From the NCBI GenBank assembly GCA_964030785.1, contig OZ034967.1, forward strand, positions 52,605,533 through 52,669,532: a stretch of DNA of 64,000 bases, in the 5' to 3' direction. The translations under genes and the position numbers were made by a program. Position 1 is the first letter of the stretch; each line of letters opens with the position of its first letter. Below are positions 60,677 to 64,000 of the stretch, in pieces. The DNA comes from Siderastrea siderea. Its lineage: Eukaryota; Cnidaria; Anthozoa; Scleractinia; Rhizangiidae. Under the pieces are notes generated by a model. That model was not told where the DNA came from. It did not search any database and saw only the letters and a program-made list of their open reading frames with translations.

Positions 60677-60818
60677 GGGTGGAATCATTTGCAGCATACG
60701 CGTATAGTGGTCGCTTTAGCTCATGGGAATTTTCTTTTGTTTTTTACCCAAAACACAATAGAAAATTCGCACGTGCCAAAGCGACAGCTATACGCGTATG
60801 CTACAAATGTTCCACCCC
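60677..60818. repeat. Foldback MITE
   Basis: GGGTGGAATCATTTGCAGCA at the left pairs with TGCTACAAATGTTCCACCCC at the right; inner pairs include TACGCGTATAG and GAATTTTC. Confidence 0.7.
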
Positions 60819-60963
60819 AAATTAGGTGTAATCATAACACGCGTTTGTTGTTTATTGTCGTTATAAAGACTTGACTAGTCAGTCATGCATAAATGTGCGA
60901 CAAAAGCGGGCTCATTAATACTTTAGAAAGGCGACAACTATTGCAAATTGTTGCATACTTAAA

Positions 60964-63661
60964 CACAGGCAGCCCAAGCTAAGGTTGAGAGCTGCGCATA
61001 AATTAGACTGTTTTTTCCACGCTATGCATAATAATGACATCGGCAACATTTAAGAGTTTGTATGGAAATGATACAAAACGTCTCAAATTGCCACAAATCA
61101 GAAAGAAGTCGAAATAAAAAAGATTTGTCTTATTTCATTGTTTTATTGGTCATTATTGGAGGGCTTCCTGGGCTGGTTTGAAGCTTTTTGGGCGAGAAAT
61201 TGAGGTTTATATTTTTCATCAGTTACTGAACGTTTAGAATTAATTAAAGGCAGGAAACAATTTCACACTGCACCTCACTTGAGGTTCGATAAATTCCATC
61301 ACAATAAACGAATCGCCCTACAACTTCAAAGGTGTATTCTTGGGTCTTGCGCATACCTCTGTTCTTTCTCATGGGTTCCAGATCCTATTTTAAGCCGTCG
61401 AAAATCCCTCTTAAATACGAAACTCGCCTTTCCTGGTATGCGTTTTCATTTGAAGTGCACACATGAATCATTGCGAGCCGTGTTTCGACGACAAAATGTC
61501 CCTCAGCCGGGGACAGGCTGAGTGAGATTGTCGACATTAGCAAACACGACACTGCGGAGTCCAGAGAGGTCGGTTTACAGAAATAGAGAAATATTAGAAC
61601 GGCCGTGAAATTCACTCGCCTCACTTGACTTCGAAAAGCATAATTTTGTTTTAGGGACGAACGAAGAACTATCTTTTGTTGCACTCTAATCAATCCATTC
61701 GATGATTTTATGCCGAGTATTTGGCGCAAGTGATCCTGCTCACTGCCCGCAAAACAACCTCATTATTTAATTCCCATATATAGGGTTGTCTGCCCTAAAA
61801 AAAAATATTGCTGTGACCGTGGAAAATACCCACCACAATTTCCATTCCTTTGAAAACCGGCGCAGTTTTTTGTCTAGGTGGAAACTGCTCCTCGTCTCTG
61901 CTTCTAAATTTCGACAACATTTTTTTTGCGGTAAACAGGTAAATGTGACGGAACAAATCACTATGCTAATGTATTGTCGCACGAAGACATTAAAGCGTGC
62001 TCGTGGCGTCAAGTGAGGTGACTAAATTTCACGGGCGTACCGATAGTTTTCTATCAGGCCCTCAAACCGACCTCTCTGGACTCCGCAGTGTCGCCTTCTG
62101 CTTGTGGACAATCTCACTCAGCCTCTCCCCGGCTGAGGGACATTTTGTCGTCGAAACGTGGCTCGCAATGATTCATGTGTGCACTTCAAATGAAAACGCA
62201 TACCAGGAAAGGCGAGTTTCGTATTTAAGAGGGATTTTCGACGGCTTAAAATAGGATCTGGAACCCATGAGAAAGAACAGAGGTATGCGCAAGACCCAAG
62301 AATACACCTTTGAAGTTGTAGGGCGATTCGTTTATTGTGATGGAATTTATCGAACCTCAAGTGAGGTGCAGTGTGAAATTGTTTCCTGCCTTTAATTAAT
62401 TCTAAACGTTCAATAACTGATGATAAATATAAACCTCAATTTCTCGCCCAAAAAGCTTCAAACCAGCCCAGGAAGCCCTCCAATAATGACCAATAAAACA
62501 ATGAAATAAGACAAATCTTTTTTATTTCGACTTCTTTCTGATTTGTGGCAATTTGAGACGTTTTGTATCATTTCCATACAAACTCTTAAATGTTGCCGAT
62601 GTCATTATTATGCATAGCGTGGAAAAAACAGTCTAATTTATGCGCAGCTCTCAACCTTAGCTTGGGCTGCCTGTGGTCACATTTACCTGTTTACCGCAAA
62701 AAAAATGTTGTCGAAATTTAGAAGCAGAGACGAGGAGCAGTTTCCACCTAGAAAAAAAACTGCGCCGGTTTTCAAAGGAATGGAAATTGTGGTGGGTATT
62801 TTCCACGGTCACAGCAATATTTTTTTTTAGGGCAGACAACCCTATATATGGGAATTAAATAATGAGGTTGTTTTGCGGGCAGTGAGCAGGATCACTTGCG
62901 CCAAATACTCGGCATAAAATCATCGAATGGATTGATTAGAGTGCAACAAAAGATAGTTCTTCGTTCGTCCCTAAAACAAAATTATGCTTTTCGAAGTCAA
63001 GTGAGGCGAGTGAATTTCACGGCCGTTCTAATATTTCTCTATTTCTGTAAACCGACCTCTCTGGACTCCGCAGTGTCGTGTTTGCTAATGTCGACAATCT
63101 CACTCAGCCTGTCCCCGGCTGAGGGACATTTTGTCGTCGAAACACGGCTCGCAATGATTCATGTGTGCACTTCAAATGAAAACGCATACCAGGAAAGGCG
63201 AGTTTCGTATTTAAGAGGGATTTTCGACGGCTTAAAATAGGATCTGGAACCCATGAGAAAGAACAGAGGTATGCGCAAGACCCAAGAATACACCTTTGAA
63301 GTTGTAGGGCGATTCGTTTATTGTGATGGAATTTATCGAACCTCAAGTGAGGTGCAGTGTGAAATTGTTTCCTGCCTTTAATTAATTCTAAACGTTCAGT
63401 AACTGATGAAAAATATAAACCTCAATTTCTCGCCCAAAAAGCTTCAAACCAGCCCAGGAAGCCCTCCAATAATGACCAATAAAACAATGAAATAAGACAA
63501 ATCTTTTTTATTTCGACTTCTTTCTGATTTGTGGCAATTTGAGACGTTTTGTATCATTTCCATACAAACTCTTAAATGTTGCCGATGTCATTATTATGCA
63601 TAGCGTGGAAAAAACAGTCTAATTTATGCGCAGCTCTCAACCTTAGCTTGGGCTGCCTGTG
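60964..63661. repeat. Compound repeat: 986-bp inverted arms plus a 668-bp partial copy
   Basis: 60964-61949 (986 bp) is the reverse complement of 62676-63661 (986 bp) with very few differences. Between them are a 58-bp unique spacer (61950-62007) and a partial copy (62008-62675) of the same unit in the same orientation as, and joined directly to, the right arm. The partial copy is more diverged at its left end. I recognise no protein, tRNA or snRNA in the unit; short open frames recur in all copies only because the DNA is repeated. Confidence 0.85.
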
Positions 63662-64000
63662 AATTTAAGAGCAACTGTGATGCGAGCAATGCTCCCTTAC
63701 ATCAGGAAAACACGAAAATAGTTTCAAACTACAGCAGGACACAAATGTAAACTGGTAACATTTCGCATATAGCTTTAATTAAAATATACAGCATTCAAAT
63801 AGCTCATTAACTATGTTCAATTCACAAGATAAACAAGTTATGAAGTACATGCCACTCGATGATTGCTAATTGCGCTTTACAAAACAACCTTGATCTACAA
63901 CTATTAATCTGAGAATAAATCAATAAAAGCAAGTCATATTGCCTATATCACAGCCTGTGTTTTGCAAACTTATTTAGCGAACACTTAGTGCCTTGCAAAA
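63662..64000. other. No gene recognised
   Basis: AT-rich sequence after the inverted repeat; nothing identifiable. Confidence 0.4.

Noticed and set aside
60964..63661. Idea that the inverted 986-bp units are snRNA, histone or tRNA genes
   Set aside because: None of the U1, U2, U4, U5, U6 or U12 hallmark sequences, no histone reading frame or 3' stem-loop, and no A/B boxes were found.

Overview
The window looks like a cnidarian genome, most probably a stony coral. The evidence is one large spliced gene for a secreted protein built from von Willebrand factor A (vWA) and thrombospondin type 1 (TSP1) modules, the layout of coral skeletal-matrix proteins such as coadhesin, set in AT-rich DNA full of tRNA-derived SINEs, foldback elements and DNA transposons. 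The taxon is inferred; no species marker is present.

Layout. 1-3150: an inverted-repeat-bounded element with a strong hairpin, a frameshifted small coding fragment and a 62-bp minisatellite. 3151-11000: non-coding, with foldbacks, a perfect 53-bp palindrome, a decayed QRICH1/ZMYM-like (Crypton-derived) coding fragment at 8521-9064 and a LINE-like tail near 9500. 11071-58965: the vWA/TSP1 gene on the plus strand, 11 coding exons joining into one uninterrupted 782-codon frame (signal peptide, vWA, TSP1, TSP1, vWA, TSP1, vWA). Every domain boundary is phase 1 and each vWA is cut by a phase 0 intron at the same place. 58966-64000: downstream DNA with SINEs, foldbacks and a 986-bp nearly perfect inverted repeat.

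The introns are the second story. Intron 2 is almost entirely one 12.56-kb transposon (12500-25056) with ~1-kb terminal inverted repeats and TTAA target duplications. It carries a broken three-exon transposase-like gene of a family I cannot name and a young nested LTR element (20236-23929) that encodes Gag and protease-like sequence but no reverse transcriptase. Intron 3 (21.4 kb) holds decayed THAP and P2X7-like coding exons preceded by inverted copies of the same upstream sequence, and two copies of a 1.34-1.36-kb element with 9-bp target duplications and hairpin ends. One of those copies sits inside the THAP coding sequence. Introns 6 and 9 hold two more TTAA-flanked elements.

In short: one apparently intact host gene and many mobile elements in several states of decay. 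All exon joins come from reading splice sites and frame; no transcript data were available.
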